From contig OZ038439.1 in the NCBI GenBank assembly GCA_964036275.1, positions 17,902,330 through 17,966,329 on the forward strand: a stretch of 64,000 nt of DNA, written 5' to 3'. Position numbers and translations under genes: made by a program. The notes under the pieces are model-generated. The model worked only from the letters and a program-made list of their open reading frames with translations, was not told the origin of the DNA and made no database searches. This stretch comes from Litoditis marina. Taxonomy: Eukaryota; Nematoda; Chromadorea; Rhabditida; Rhabditidae. Shown here piece by piece: positions 34,595 to 55,800 of the stretch (position 1 is the first letter of the stretch; every line of letters begins with the position of its first letter).

Positions 34595-36976
34595 CACTAG
34601 AGATAGGCAGTGGAAAACATTGTCTTTCTCTGTAAAAAAGGTTGTCAGATTCAGCAAACAAAAGACAAAGAAAGTGATAGGACAAAATAAGGATATAAAG
34701 TTGAAGGTGAAAAACAAAAACATCGAAAATCATTTATTTCTGTAAGATATGTTCTATGCTGTCAGATTAGGATCACCATGGCAAATGAGAGTATGTGATA
34801 TGACAGTTGTAGAACATGGAAACGAAGTTGGAGTATAATGTATAAACACATCGGAAGCGAGAAACAGTGATTTTATCTTATGAGAGGGCTTTTATGTGCA
34901 CTAACATAGTTATTCTTACAATCTTCCGAAGCAATCAGTTGGCATCACTACATTCACAGGGCTAAAGGCTGGCAATAAGTATGAATTTAGTATGATGTGT
35001 TTGTAGTTTGGTTCGGTGAATTTATGCGTAATACCGGAATTCTGCTGGGTTTTCTGATCGAAAGACGGATTGAGAGCTGGTAGGAGGAGGTTAGGAAAAA
35101 ATTGACGTATTGTTCCAATATTATATTCAACAGAAAGTAACTTTTTAAAAGCTTTGTGCCCATTAGTTTTACCGACTGAGCAGATCTTACTGGAATAAAT
35201 GAGAAAAATCAGTTCAGGACAAATTCAATCTTTTATTATATTTTCAGATAGTTGAGATACAAAAGGACACAACGTCAGCCAGTGCCAGTAAATGATTTTT
35301 TTTGATAAAAAAACCATCCCCAAAAGAACTCTCGAATCAATTTTCCCCGGGAAAGTTTCCACAAAAACAAAACATGAAAGAGAGGAGAGTTGGGTCAATC
35401 TGCAACATTTCCCTTCAGTAAATCCACTGAATATGCCGTTTATAACGAAAGGGGCTTTCCCCGTTCCAGTTGCCGATTGCTACTGAATAAACAACAGTTA
35501 TCGACTATTTCCTTCAGTCAGCTGCACTGTCACGAAGAGAAAACAAAATTGCAATTAACAATAATCGTTTCACAAAATCGCCAAACTGACAGTACATGTA
35601 AGTTCAATGAGTAAATGATTAAATGAGTTGATGAGTAAGTTCACAACAAACGTGTTACTTTAACTTCGGTTAATTTCCATATTTTGAATGAAATTTTGGA
35701 CCAGTATAAATATTCATTGAGAAAGACAGTTTTGCATTCTAACCAGAGAGTTCGAGATAATTTTATTGGAACAAAAACAGAAAGGTTTCAAAGAGAATAA
35801 TCAATCGCAAAGAAGCTTTTCAGCTTCCGGGTTGTAAATAGCCGTTTACGATGGTCTAATTGGGGAAATAGTCTTTGAACTTTGTGGGCGATACCAACTG
35901 ATAAAATACATCATTATCAACTTCTTTAGAGCTCTCATTGAATCAAATGCCAATTCCAACAATGTTAACATTATTTTCAAAGATGAAAACGAGTCCAAAC
36001 AGAATAAGGAATTTATAACAAGTAGACGTGAATAGAAATCTAGAGTTATTTTTTGTTCAGTTTAATGTAATTCCCCACACATTTTTTGAAAAGAAGAATT
36101 CAATTGGGTTGAAGGGTGGTCACGTGAACGCGAAATCGTTTGAGCACTGGTTTACAAGTAAACAGTTGGTTTCGTTCAGGTGGTTCACATGTATGATTAA
36201 AATAGTCAAGTAGTGGTAAGTAGTTTATTTATATGCAAATCAGTGGTAGGTGAGAAATTGCTCTATTGTCCAAATAAGGGTAAGCGACCTCCGAAGGGCC
36301 GAAAATCAATAAACTAGCGTACAGCGGGTGCACATGCATCAAGAGAGAAGATGGAACATCTGGTCAGATATCGCTCTCTTCTATAACAAAGCACTAATAA
36401 CTAACAGAATACTATTACATCAGTAAGTCTAAGGAGAAATTGGTTAGAGGATCGATAGAGACCATGTTTTGCGGCGAACCCAGAGCCACCCTTTGAAAAA
36501 AGAGAAAAATATTTTTCATTTGTTTTTTGCATGTTTTATCTTTATGTACAGTACAGTCTCATCAAGTATACAAAGTTCAGTTCCCTGTATTTTGACTGAA
36601 AGATTTCAGAAAACATTTGAAAACTGTTGGAAATTGACATTTTTCCACAATTTCACCATAGCTCACACTCTCTCCAGAAGTCTGTCAAAAAAATCTCCGG
36701 AGTCTCGAAATTCGCGTACTTTGGTGTCAGTTAATCTCAAATTCGAAACTCGCGGTAAAGTCTGCTATACGGCTAAATTATACAGTACACCCAGAGCTGG
36801 ACGTTTGCCAAAACAACGTTGCCGCAATTTCTGTAAAATTAATTGTAAAATTGCTTACTTTTGTTTGGTTTTGTTCATTTATTTGATTGTATGTATCTTA
36901 GTTTCATTCTCAAAGTACAATATCTGAAAATGTGATGTTTATAGCGTGTGCGCACTTTCCAGGTAAAAACTGGAGG
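34595..36976. other. Divergent intergenic region MYCBP2 / SEL1L
   Basis: 2.4 kb, AT-rich, containing fragments of family A (TGTTTGTAGTTTGGTTCG near 34999) and no coding exon I can support. Promoters of both genes are expected here, but I see no definite TATA or other element. The SEL1L ATG is preceded by an acceptor-like GCGCACTTTCCAG ending 15 bases upstream. Confidence 0.7.
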
Positions 36977-45650
<8,674 letters not shown>

Positions 45651-46627
45651 ATTGGTGCTCAGATTATATAGTTTCAGAGAGTAGCTTGAGACTTCAGCTC
45701 CTTTGGTTCGGTAGTTCGGTTCCATGATGTGCGCCATCATATTTCCTATTCCCCCCCCCCCCCCCCCCCCCCCCCTATTTTTGTAGAGATGTAGTTCTAT
45801 CTCCCCCATTTGTTTATTTATTCTGGCAACTGTCGTCTCCTATTGTGATAGACCTTCTTGTCATGCTCCGGGTTTTATCCATGTTCCTGTGTTCTCCTTT
45901 CATTTTAACAATCACACTAATTTATTTTCTCTCTCTCTTTTATAGGTTGTCCTCTTTATTTGACCTGTACCTCGCTTGTAATATTCAGCTCAATAGCCCC
46001 CTTTGAGATTAGCATTAGGTATACCATTTGTTGTGATTTGTTCCAATTCTGCTTACTAGTTGGGCGCAGCGCGACCTTTTATCGTATTTATTAGTCTTTT
46101 CGATATAATGTCCCCCCTTCATCTTTAAAGTTTTATTACGGATCATTGGGTTACTAACTATATGTATATGTACACTGTATTTATAATGAAGTTTTTTTCT
46201 TTATTTTGCAGCCTAGATCTGTCAGGTTTTTGTCCTGAATAGAATATTTCTGATTTATGTACAGTTTAATTTTCTTGCATTTTACTGGAGATGATGGTCT
46301 CACAAAGCCTGATTCGGTTGTTCTCATAAAATTCGTTCCCATTTTCATTTTGGATCCCAATTCTTTCCTTCATCAAAAGGAACATTATTGCGTAAATTGT
46401 AGCTCTACTAACTGTACACTGCTGTGTACTTTGTGTGAGCGTTTACTTTCACACGGGATCCCATTTGCCATTTGTCCTTTTCGAAAGAATATTAGTTGGT
46501 TGGTATGTTTTATTGCGTTTTCTCATCTCATGAGCTAGTTATGTTCCCGTATGAATATTTTATATATATTAATGTTTTGTATTCAGGTCTTTTATAGTAG
46601 TAGGGCTATCCTGGCAAGAGAGTCAGA
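45651..46627. other. Spacer SEL1L to MRPS5
   Basis: 977 bp on the same strand with the C25 tract, pyrimidine-rich stretches (TTTTCTCTCTCTCTTTTATAG near 45920) and AT-rich sequence. No convincing gene. Acceptor-like AGs (GTTTTGTATTCAG and TTTTATAG) precede the MRPS5 ATG by 34-43 bases. Confidence 0.65.
45751..45775 (+). repeat. 25-base poly-C tract
   Basis: Uninterrupted run of 25 C about 100 bp downstream of the SEL1L stop codon. Shorter G/C runs occur at 52692-52703, 54194-54203 and 56979-56990. Confidence 0.95.
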
Positions 46628-49600
46628 ATGGCGTCTCTACTACCCTTCACACAGATTAGAAGCAACACGGTCAACTTCTTCATGAGGCGTGAGTTCCGTT
46701 CAATGTTTCTAGATTTAACCCATGGAACATATTGATTATTCGATCTCTGGCCAGGTTATCAGTATTCAGTTTGTTGTTTTGTTTGTTGAGTTGATCGAAA
46801 AATATCATTCGGGTACTGCTCGTAGCGGGGGATACATCCCTTGGTTCTCACAGGCTCTATCATCCATTTCCTTTTTCTGAGTTTGTAATATATATAATAT
46901 ATATTCGAAACGCACTGTCATAGTTGCATGTATACAGTGGGAATAGAATGTGAACTATTTACCTGCACCGGAAGTACTTGTACATTATGTTATTAAGTAT
47001 GGTTGTTTTGTCGAAAATCTCTGGCAGTGTTGGCTTGATTTGAAACCCGGTTGTTTGAACATTTTGCCGTTGCTGATTGTATTTGTTCTTCAGGTAACCA
47101 GGGCGAGCTATGGAAGACGTTAACCAGTGTCTCGAAATCAGGACAAAAGAAGGGCCGAAAGAATACTCGACAGATGGTTCGACCCCTTCAGAAGTACTAT
47201 AGAATCGGCTCAAGTATGTGACGTTGCTAGAATTTAGTGTGTTTCATCAATTAAAAACCAGCATTTTGAATGTAGCACATAAAAACCTGACGTGTTCCTT
47301 TTTCTATGCGTTGAAAAGACCTTGTACGCTTCTTCATGCAGTGAATAGGAATTGAGGGATTCACTCGCTCTTATTCACGTACCTTATGACTGATGAAATC
47401 ACGTCACCTCAACCCCACTGTTTTTCATGCTGCTGGAGTCTGGAGTAGAGATTCTGAGTTTCTTGAATATACTATATAGTATCTATATAGTATATTCATC
47501 AAAACGGGAAGCGTAACTATATTAACCACCGAATTTTAAACTAAGTTTGAGTAAATGAGCGAGTTGAGTAGTAGCTGCTATAGATACGCCGTAGCTCAAT
47601 GATGCTTCCTTCTTTTATTTATTTACTACTGGTGACATTCTCAGGATTTAAATTGTAAAATATAACTTCTTGTCATGTTCTCCTAATATTTACACTCTAT
47701 ATTGTTCACATGATTCAAACTTAGGGTCATTATTCATGTGTGGCGTGTTGTTCAGGTCCCATGAAAGTGCAGTTCCCCGGCCTAAATGCCCCGTGGGAGT
47801 CTGCGGCTCAAACGGAGGCCCCGGTGTCGGTCATAGAACAGTCGGAGGATGAGATCAAGACCAAGCTGGGAGCGATTCGAGCAGAGCTGGAGGAGAAGGC
47901 AGAGTAAGTTAATATGTTCCTCGTTGACAGAAGTTCTTGCAACACAGAAAAAAACAGCATTTTCTTCGTCTATGGTTATGGGTACGATATCGATAATGAT
48001 CTCCCCCTTGAAATGTTTTCATTTTCATTTAGTGTTTAGCAAGTTTCAATGTTTCAAAACCTCACAAAAATGCCTCACAAAAAATTCACTAGGAGGGATC
48101 TACACCGTTTCGCCTTTTCTCTGAATGGGGTGCTCAACCCTCGAACCGACATTACACCTATGCCTCTCATGCTCATTTCGTTAACCTATAACCTATTTCA
48201 GCGGTGGTAAACGGCGTTTCCGGGAGAAGTTGCATCCGTTGGAGCGTGGTTTCAGTGGAACCCAGCTGGTGGGACAACGTCTCGGGGCCCCGCCCCCCGT
48301 CGACCAGGTCAACTTCGAGGGATTCGAGAGCTACTGTCTCGATGTACGTTACCTCTCATCTTTCTCTTCCTGTTCTGATAAAAGAGCGAAACCCCTTTAA
48401 GACAACTATTATCGCTCTCGCTCATAACTAGCAAGCCTGGCTGAATTATCAAAAAAAGTTGGTATATGTCATATGGGTGTACGTTACTGCCTGCCCTATC
48501 AGTGAAGGCATGCACCAGTAAGGTGACACTTCTCGACGAGAATAAATCAGTTTCGGGTCCACCAAATACGTTCAAAAATAGATATTCTGTTGATTCGATT
48601 GGAAAATAGAGCTTGTATTTTGATTTGCTCTTGGCTATTCGTACAACCTTACTAGGGTATTGAATTTTATTAGTTTAATAGAATTACGCTCAAATAAATT
48701 CAAATAAGGGGAAGTTTTATAATCGAAAGCTTCATGGTTGCAGGTGAATCGAACTTCGAACATGACCAACGTGTTTGGTCGTGTGCACACGATGGCCGCA
48801 CTGGTGATCACGGGTAATGGCAACGGGCTGGCTGGATATGCTGTCGGAAAGGTTGGTTCATCTCTCCGTACCAAGAACTAGTAATCAATATTATTATTAT
48901 ATAGGTTATGTGAACCTCGTATCGTTTGTGAAACGTTTTGCTGGTTCCCCACTATAGGACTAAATGCTGGCGCGATTCACAGAAGCAAGTGAGGTGTCTT
49001 CAAAAATCAACCACGAGTTGCCTGCACAATAAATACATGTACTGTTGCATGTGTAATCGGTAGAATTTCTGATATTGACTATTCATAGAATGCTGCAGAT
49101 GTAGAAATCATTACGGCCTCAACCCAAAGGCAACCGTACTTGTATTTATTGTGCAGGCAACTCGTGGTTGCTGTTTGGAGGCCCCTGACTCTGGGATCAT
49201 GTAAGGCGACTTTGTTGTCAACCAAAGTTTATTGAAAGTTGGGTGTTTCATCTGGATGTTAAACTGAAAAACTGAAAGACAAATGAAGTTTTCAACAGTG
49301 AAGCTGGTTAATTTCTGAAATTGGGGTAGTTTTAGATCTTGATTTTAAAGAAAAACGGGTGAATCAATGAACCATCCAACAAAGTCGCCCTACGTGTGCC
49401 TCTGGGTCCCAAACCCACCACCTCTCACTCCAACCTGAGGCTGGGGGCAAGTACAAAATACGGACTGTCTGATTGCTTTCCGGTGGATATTCATCAGATG
49501 CTCCTGGTAATTATCTCCCACTCATATCCCTCTTTTCACAATCGTTAAGTAACGACTGTTGATCTGAAGGTAACGTTAATTATAACAGTATTTCTGAATA

Positions 49601-52130
49601 GTATTAACTTTCCGTATTTTGAGGCGCCGATCCGTCGTACGACGACGGCCATTGTGAATGGCATGAACATGGCCGCACGAAAACTGTTCTTCGTCGAATT
49701 GCACGAAGGTCGCACCATCTATCAGGTCAGTTCGGGAGTTTGGAGAGAGGAAACACGGGAATGAGGGGGCATTGAAGTTTTATCCCCACCTTTCTGAATT
49801 TGTGACCGGCGGGGGTCAAACTTTGATTCCCAGAACGCGATACAAGCTCAGAAACGTCATAAAGGTCATGTTACATCGTCAATTTTTCGACAGCATAGTC
49901 TAAATGAATGATTAATTCAAAAATAGACTACAGGATTACTTGTTACTTCCCATGTATGTTTCTTGTATTCACTCGATTGTATGAATGGCGGATTCCGGTT
50001 AACTGTGTATTGTGTTTCATATCTTCTCTCGCATTCAGGACTTCTACGCCGAGTGTCGAAACACGCGAGTCTTCGCCCAAAGACGTCCGCCGGGCTTCGG
50101 GCTGACCTGCCATCCGCGGCTGATCAAGATCTGCGAGGTACTGTAGGCACTTCCATTAATAGATGTACCTCTATAGTATGCAGTAGTTTTCTATGTATAC
50201 CATCTCGCATCGCAACACTTATAAGATCATTATTTTTTATGATGAAAGAATTTAACTTTTATGATCATTGCTAAAGTCTCGTAGTTGTCTGAAAACGCGA
50301 AAAACTGTGAGGCCTTTGTTTGCAAAACGATCTGAAAAATTCCTTTCAAGTCAAGATTGGTATATCTGCGGCTCATTTTTGGTTCGACTCGTGTAAGATC
50401 ATTTGCGAATCTCTAGCAAAGATTGTAGAGTCCAGATGGAACTACGTTAAGTGTACGTTGTCAATTTAGTTGCAATGCTGTATCTCTTTGTTGTCAGCCG
50501 TCTTGGATCTCCCAGACTAATTGTGCTGTGTTTTCAGTTGATCGGAATCAAGGACATCTACGTGAAGGTTGAGGGATCGACGAAGAACTATCTGGCACTG
50601 ACCCACGCCTTCATCACCGGGCTTCTCAACCAGGAAACACATCAGCAGCTGGCAGAGAGAAAAGGTTACCTATACTTTTGTACCTCAGTAAAGTGGTTCG
50701 AATAGTCAGAAAAATTATGGCAGATGGGGGCTGCGGGCTGATTCAATAGTTGTAGTCTGCAACTTGGATTCTCTGCATCCAACTAGGCGGGGAGGCTTTA
50801 TGAAAGTATGAACACAACTCGCTCGATGTATACCTCTGCCGTCCAACGTAGACATGCACATAATAAAAACGGCCAAGACGAGGATTAAGTGATGGTGCTA
50901 AGTCGACTATCGCGGATGTCTGATTTGATATCAAGGTGTATTCACGATGTTCCGGTATTTTCAGGTCTTCACGTGGTAGAGATGTCTCCCTCCCGTCATT
51001 TCCTGCCCCAGAAGGTGGCGTCGCCTATTCTGACGCCGATCAAAGAGGAGGAGGAGCTGGACGCCATGGAGGTATGTGGGCGTGGTCTAATCTGCATTAT
51101 TTTACATTTAGACACTGTTCACGCATGGTTGTTTAACCTTGCTGGTTGCTGCCAATCTTTGTCTGTTGTCACTACATGGCCATAGGTCAACATAAACTGA
51201 ACATGTATTGATTAGACGATACCGTATTTTTGAATTTTTACCGAAATTTTCACCCGCTATCAAAACGCTTTCAGTATGCAGTTTTCAATCGATCCGCATG
51301 TTTAGCCCAATTTGCGAGAGTGTTCGTGTAACAACAAGGGATATTCTGATTAGATATCAGTACATTAGTGTTCTATTCCAGCGTCTGAATCTGGATGACT
51401 TCTACGGTGAGGGTAGATACCCGTTGAGAAAACCGAAGCCGTTGCCCTTCTACGCCAACACACCCGGACATTTGGATGCACAGTGGAGGAAACATCCGTT
51501 CAGGAATCACGAAGACGTGAGTTTAATCATTTTCTTTGAGACAAATTGCCCTGATTTTCCTGAAATATATAATTGGAAACATTTTCTTTTTCTTCATTTC
51601 GTGAAGAGCAAAATGTTTCCTATATCATCCCTTTCTGATATGCTGTATTGGGCTCAATCAAAAAAGAATAGGCAAAAACTATCGTTGTTTTGCGTGCTGC
51701 AGCCTGCGGTGTTTGTAGTTTGATCCCAGTGGCTCGTAGGCGTGTTTTAACATTTTGAAAGTTGTGAGGTGTTGTAGAGATGGAACTCACTTGTTTTCCC
51801 TATAGACTAGTAACAATCACTAGAAGCCTACACATACACTAATTTCGCCTTGTTTTGGCGAGAGGTTGTGGATAACAATTTCAAGCATAGATTGGTTCCG
51901 GTTCATTCTCATTCATTTCAAAAGTATCAATACAGTGTCTTGTGAGTGTATGGGAGACTACTTACTTGCAGGTGATGATCCGTCTACTGGCTGACGAGGT
52001 GGTGCCCAGATGGACGCGTGACGCGCGCCGCGGTTGGGCCGCGGAGCGACACGAACGCGCCACAACTGGCGTGGAGCCAATTCCACTGGGAATCGGTCTA
52101 TCCGGAGTGGTGCCCAAGGATGACAACTAG
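46628..52130 (+). CDS. MRPS5: Mitochondrial small-subunit ribosomal protein uS5m (MRPS5)
   Basis: Component of the mitoribosome small subunit near the decoding site and mRNA channel. 11 exons: 46628-46688, 47094-47213, 47756-47903, 48202-48343, 48744-48851, 49624-49725, 50039-50137, 50538-50664, 50965-51071, 51382-51516, 51972-52130; 1308 bases, 435 residues plus TAG. Family landmarks: ELWKTLTSVSKSGQKKGRK (human ELWKGALAETGAGAKKGRG), VQFPGLNAPW, the S5 N-terminal RNA-binding fold (VFGRVHTMAALVITGNGNGL then AGYAVGK), PPGFGLTCHPRLIKICELIG, and the C-terminal domain IKDIYVKVEGSTKNYLALTH then LLNQETHQQLAERKGLHVVE. The N-terminus (FTQIRSNTVNFFMRR) is basic and could target mitochondria. About 100 residues after the S5 core (FYGEGRYPLRKPKPLPFY onward) have no counterpart in the human protein as I know it. 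Confidence 0.96.
49009..49169. mobile_element. Inverted repeat (34-bp near-perfect arms), MRPS5 intron 5
   Basis: Arms 49009-49043 and 49136-49169 read AACCACGAGTTGCCTGCACA then ATAAATACATGTAC on both strands with about one mismatch, around a 92-bp centre. MITE-like, non-coding. Confidence 0.8.
49198..49398. mobile_element. Second inverted repeat in MRPS5 intron 5
   Basis: CATGTAAGGCGACTTTGTTG near 49199 is matched in inverse by CAACAAAGTCGCCCTACGTG near 49378. CTCTGGG lies just outside both arms in inverted orientation, so the element may begin a little further out. It directly follows the 49009-49169 element. Confidence 0.65.
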
Positions 52131-52282
52131 ATATGTTTAGCCTATTCTTCTTTTTTGTCAGTTGATATTCGTATAGTGCGTTCGTAGGTGATTTTAGGGC
52201 AAACTGCTTCTGTCATTTTGTTTAAACATGAATTAAATTTCAAAGTTTGTTGCTATGTTCTGTTTGATGTTATCGCCTCCTT

Positions 52283-52826
52283 TCTTCATGTCCGTAGGTT
52301 TAGTTGTAGTTTCAGTCCAGTTTTCATTCGTTGTTTCTTGTTATCCTGAATTTTGAACTTGTGTTCATTATTTCAATTGAATATAAAATTGTCACATATA
52401 TCCATACGTGAATTTCAGTGAATGAACAGTAAAAAGACAAAGTCAAGTCGAACGACAAAAATTATCTACGATAAAAATAGCAAATTGTATTTTCACCAAC
52501 GCCTGGCTCTCAAAATGCATGGTACCACCCCTTCGCGCCGTATTTAATATCGGTTTCATGGAAAAGAGTGCACAAATCAAATACGGAGCGTTTTTGCTAC
52601 TTTTCGTGACGGTTCATGTGATGATCAATTCGGCCATATGGCACCTCGGTGAGGAACATCAGCGACCTATCTGCTGAAGTTGGTTGGCTTTGGGGGGGGG
52701 GGGTCCCCCCTCTTCACGTCCGTACTTTTAGTTGTAGTGTCAGTTCAGTCTTTAGTCGATGTTTGTTTCGTCGAAGGTATGTTCATTAAGTGAATATAGA
52801 AAGGTCACACACATACATACCTGGAT
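52283..52826 (+). repeat. Dispersed direct duplication, about 120 bp copies at 52283-52410 and 52711-52826
   Basis: Both copies contain CTTCAYGTCCGTA...TTTAGTTGTAGTKTCAGT, then a TTCATT...AATATA...GTCACA...ATACATAC-like stretch, about 75-80% alike. The first copy is in the MRPS5 3' flank. The second ends 60 bp before the stop codon of the convergent minus-strand gene. A G12-T-C6 hairpin (52692-52710) precedes the second copy. Confidence 0.6.
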
Positions 52827-52887
52827 ATATGTAGCATGTGTGCAACAGAAAAACAGAAAAAATATCATATGAAATAAAAAATGGTAA

Positions 52888-55800
52888 CTATGTTGATTCT
52901 TCTTTCTCTTCTTCCTTTCCCTTCTCGTTGTTCTCTCCCATTTCCACCGATTTCCCTTCGTCCACCATTTTCTTCTCGTTCTCTCCACATTCGAATGCTC
53001 TCTCCTCCTTCTCTTTCTCCAGACCAGCTGCCACATTGACAGTTCCTGTAACGTACAGACTACATACGGCTGCCTCAAGCTGCAGCTCAAACTTGGGGTG
53101 AAAAATATTAGACTTAACGAAGACTAGGTGTAAAATGTGCTTATTGATGGTGAATGGCAGTTAAAACTAATTCAGTTTCGGTGTTCAGAAGGTTATAACC
53201 ACTTTTTCAATGACAAAAATGCTAGGTTTGTCAACGTTTGTTGGATGGTTCAAAAAAGTGATCACTTTCGATGAAGAAACGCAAAGAATAGTGATGGTAT
53301 ATTGGTTAATTATAATAAACTGCTTCTTAGTGTCAGCTGAAATCAGCAGCAGAAAAATTAGCAAATCGGCAGACAGCTAGCAGTAGACCGGCTGCCGAAC
53401 CGCCGCGGGTGGAACTTTGCACGGAGAGTCCAGCGACACAGCCGAGTCGGTAAAATAGTAATTGGTAAATCTTTCAACCAGATAGAATGAATTCAGACTG
53501 ATAACCGACCGTTAGTTACCATGGAAAGTGTGGTCGCGATGTTTTCGGTTTCATCGGTCTTCGGCTCGTCAGATGGAGGAACTGGTTCTGCCGCCGTCTG
53601 AACCATCACATCAATCGGGTGACTGAAATCAGGGAATCGTTAATGTACATTTGTACACACGGGAACGCGGTTTTAAATGGTCAGGTATGCTTGTGACCGC
53701 ATTCGAAAAGAAATCTCTCTAAAGTATATCCCATTCCGAGAAAAATCTCAAATGTTCACAAATATCGCTGAAAACCGGAAATAAATCTTCAAAAACCGAA
53801 TACTCTAGCATTTCTAAAACGGATGCGTTGCTTAGAAGAGTAATAGTAAAGAAAAGACTAAGTGAAAAAAACTGATTCGCGTGCTCCCGAGAGAGATGAA
53901 TGATACTGTAGTCGTGGTATACCTTTGAATCACAACCTCTTCTTTCACTGAACTGTAGCCATCAATTTTCATCAGCTCTGTAGCGTTCACGAGTGGCGAT
54001 TCCTGCACACAAATGCCCTCCTTAAGTTTCTTCTCTGCTCGTCTCTTGTCTCTTCTCTCTTCCTTCTGTCTCCTGTAAAGGTAATTTCGAGCTGCCGCGG
54101 CGGAATGAAAGGAAGACAGAGCTAAGCAACAACATAGAATATGAAAAAAAAATATTTTTGCAACTATTTCAGTATTCGTGAATTTTTCTACAACCCCCCC
54201 CCCGCTCCCTGGTCGGAAACTGGTTGAGAAAGAGCGGGGTTGGCACACCAACACAAGCTCTGCACAACAGTCCAGGGTTCAAACTACAAGTATGACTTAT
54301 CCTAACTAACTTATAATAAAACTGAACGGAACAGTCGCAGAAAAATCAATATACGTTTGGAATTGTACGTTCTAAACTTCTGATGTGCTCAAACTGTTCG
54401 TTCGAAGTAGACTGAGGACAGGTTGGGCATAACTTGAACTATTCAGTGGAATGCTTACCTTTTTCTCTGCTGGCGTTGGCATCTGGCAACTTCCTTGGTG
54501 ACTGTCTCGTTGTCGGGCACTCTCTCCCCCTGCATTCTCTCTTCCCATTTGGTGAGAAGCTGCTGCATCACTGCTACGTTGGCCAACAACAGCGACGTCT
54601 TACCGTCATTATCGATTGGAATGTCCTGGAACAATCAATATCAGTAAGGAAATCAATAACACACGAAGTTTGAGATTTACTTAGCTTCCTTTGAATCGTT
54701 CGTACAAATGTTTGGTGAAATAGGAACTTCGATTTGGTTGAGCAACAGTTTTCTACACATCCAGTTCGTTCCAGGAAATGTTTCTTGCTCACTGATATGG
54801 GGCTCAGTTTAGATGATAAAAACTAAACAAGAAGGCAAGCTGGATAGTCCAAGTCCACAGAATGTGTGCAACTTCACCAGTTTAACCAAAATGCTAAGAG
54901 TACAAAATTATGTAAAGTTCAGTGATCGCTTCTTTCGAGGTCTGCCTATGCGGTGTATGTTGCATTGTAATATTTGTAGTTTGATCTCGTTGCTTCCCGT
55001 TCCAAATTGCAAAATTATTACGCGTATCGAGATGATAAAACCACACGAAGGTTTTGTATCTTTCTATACCAAGTACACTCTCATAGTTTGTGGGAATGGC
55101 TGAAGTTATATACTCTGTTTCATAGATGGATGTATTTCTACAGTGATTCTTCAATTATTCAGGAAAGTTTTCTAGCAAATGGTTCACTATTCTGGTTTCC
55201 AACTTTCAGAGTTTGGAGTAGTACAGGTGCACAAGATAGTACCGGAATTTTAAGAAAATTTGAGAACGCGAAAATAGCACAAATAGCTATGGAATTTCGA
55301 GCATATTACTGTAGAGGGTTATGAATGGATGGAACGAACTATACCTGTCCCTGTTGGTACAATGGTAGTACAATCCAGTCGTCCAAATCGTTCTGGGTGG
55401 GCCGCAGTTCCGAGAGATATCGCACCGAGATGTTCTTCACCCGTTTCGTGAAATCCACCACGCCCTCGGGCACCGGAACTGGCTGCAAACGCCAACTTAT
55501 AGCTCTCCATTTTTAGAATAAAACTTTCTCATATAAGTTGAGTCGAATTGTGTATGTGTGCATGATCCAAATATTCTAGTCATCTAGTTCGACACAGTCA
55601 AAAATGAAGAATAAACGTTGGTGAAATATGATCTCATCTCGTTTTTGTGATGAGTTGGAATCATTAATTGTTTTGACCGTGTTTAAATTTTTCACTTTAA
55701 ATATCATGGAAACAGGCGAATGGGATAAAATATCGATATTATCGAATACTATACATTCACAATCTGAGTTGAGGGCATTGTAGTTTTCGACATTTTGCAA

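Noticed and set aside
36469..36927. 152-residue open frame upstream of SEL1L
   Set aside because: AT-rich, no homology and no splice path in frame to the SEL1L signal peptide. Probably a chance open frame.
46257..46538. Cys-rich open frame (SSTNCTLLCTLCERLL) between SEL1L and MRPS5
   Set aside because: No splice signals or family match. The cysteine spacing does not repeat and the region is otherwise non-coding.
51208..51723. 171-residue plus-strand open frame
   Set aside because: It is MRPS5 exon 10 (51382-51516) plus intron read-through on both sides, not a separate gene.
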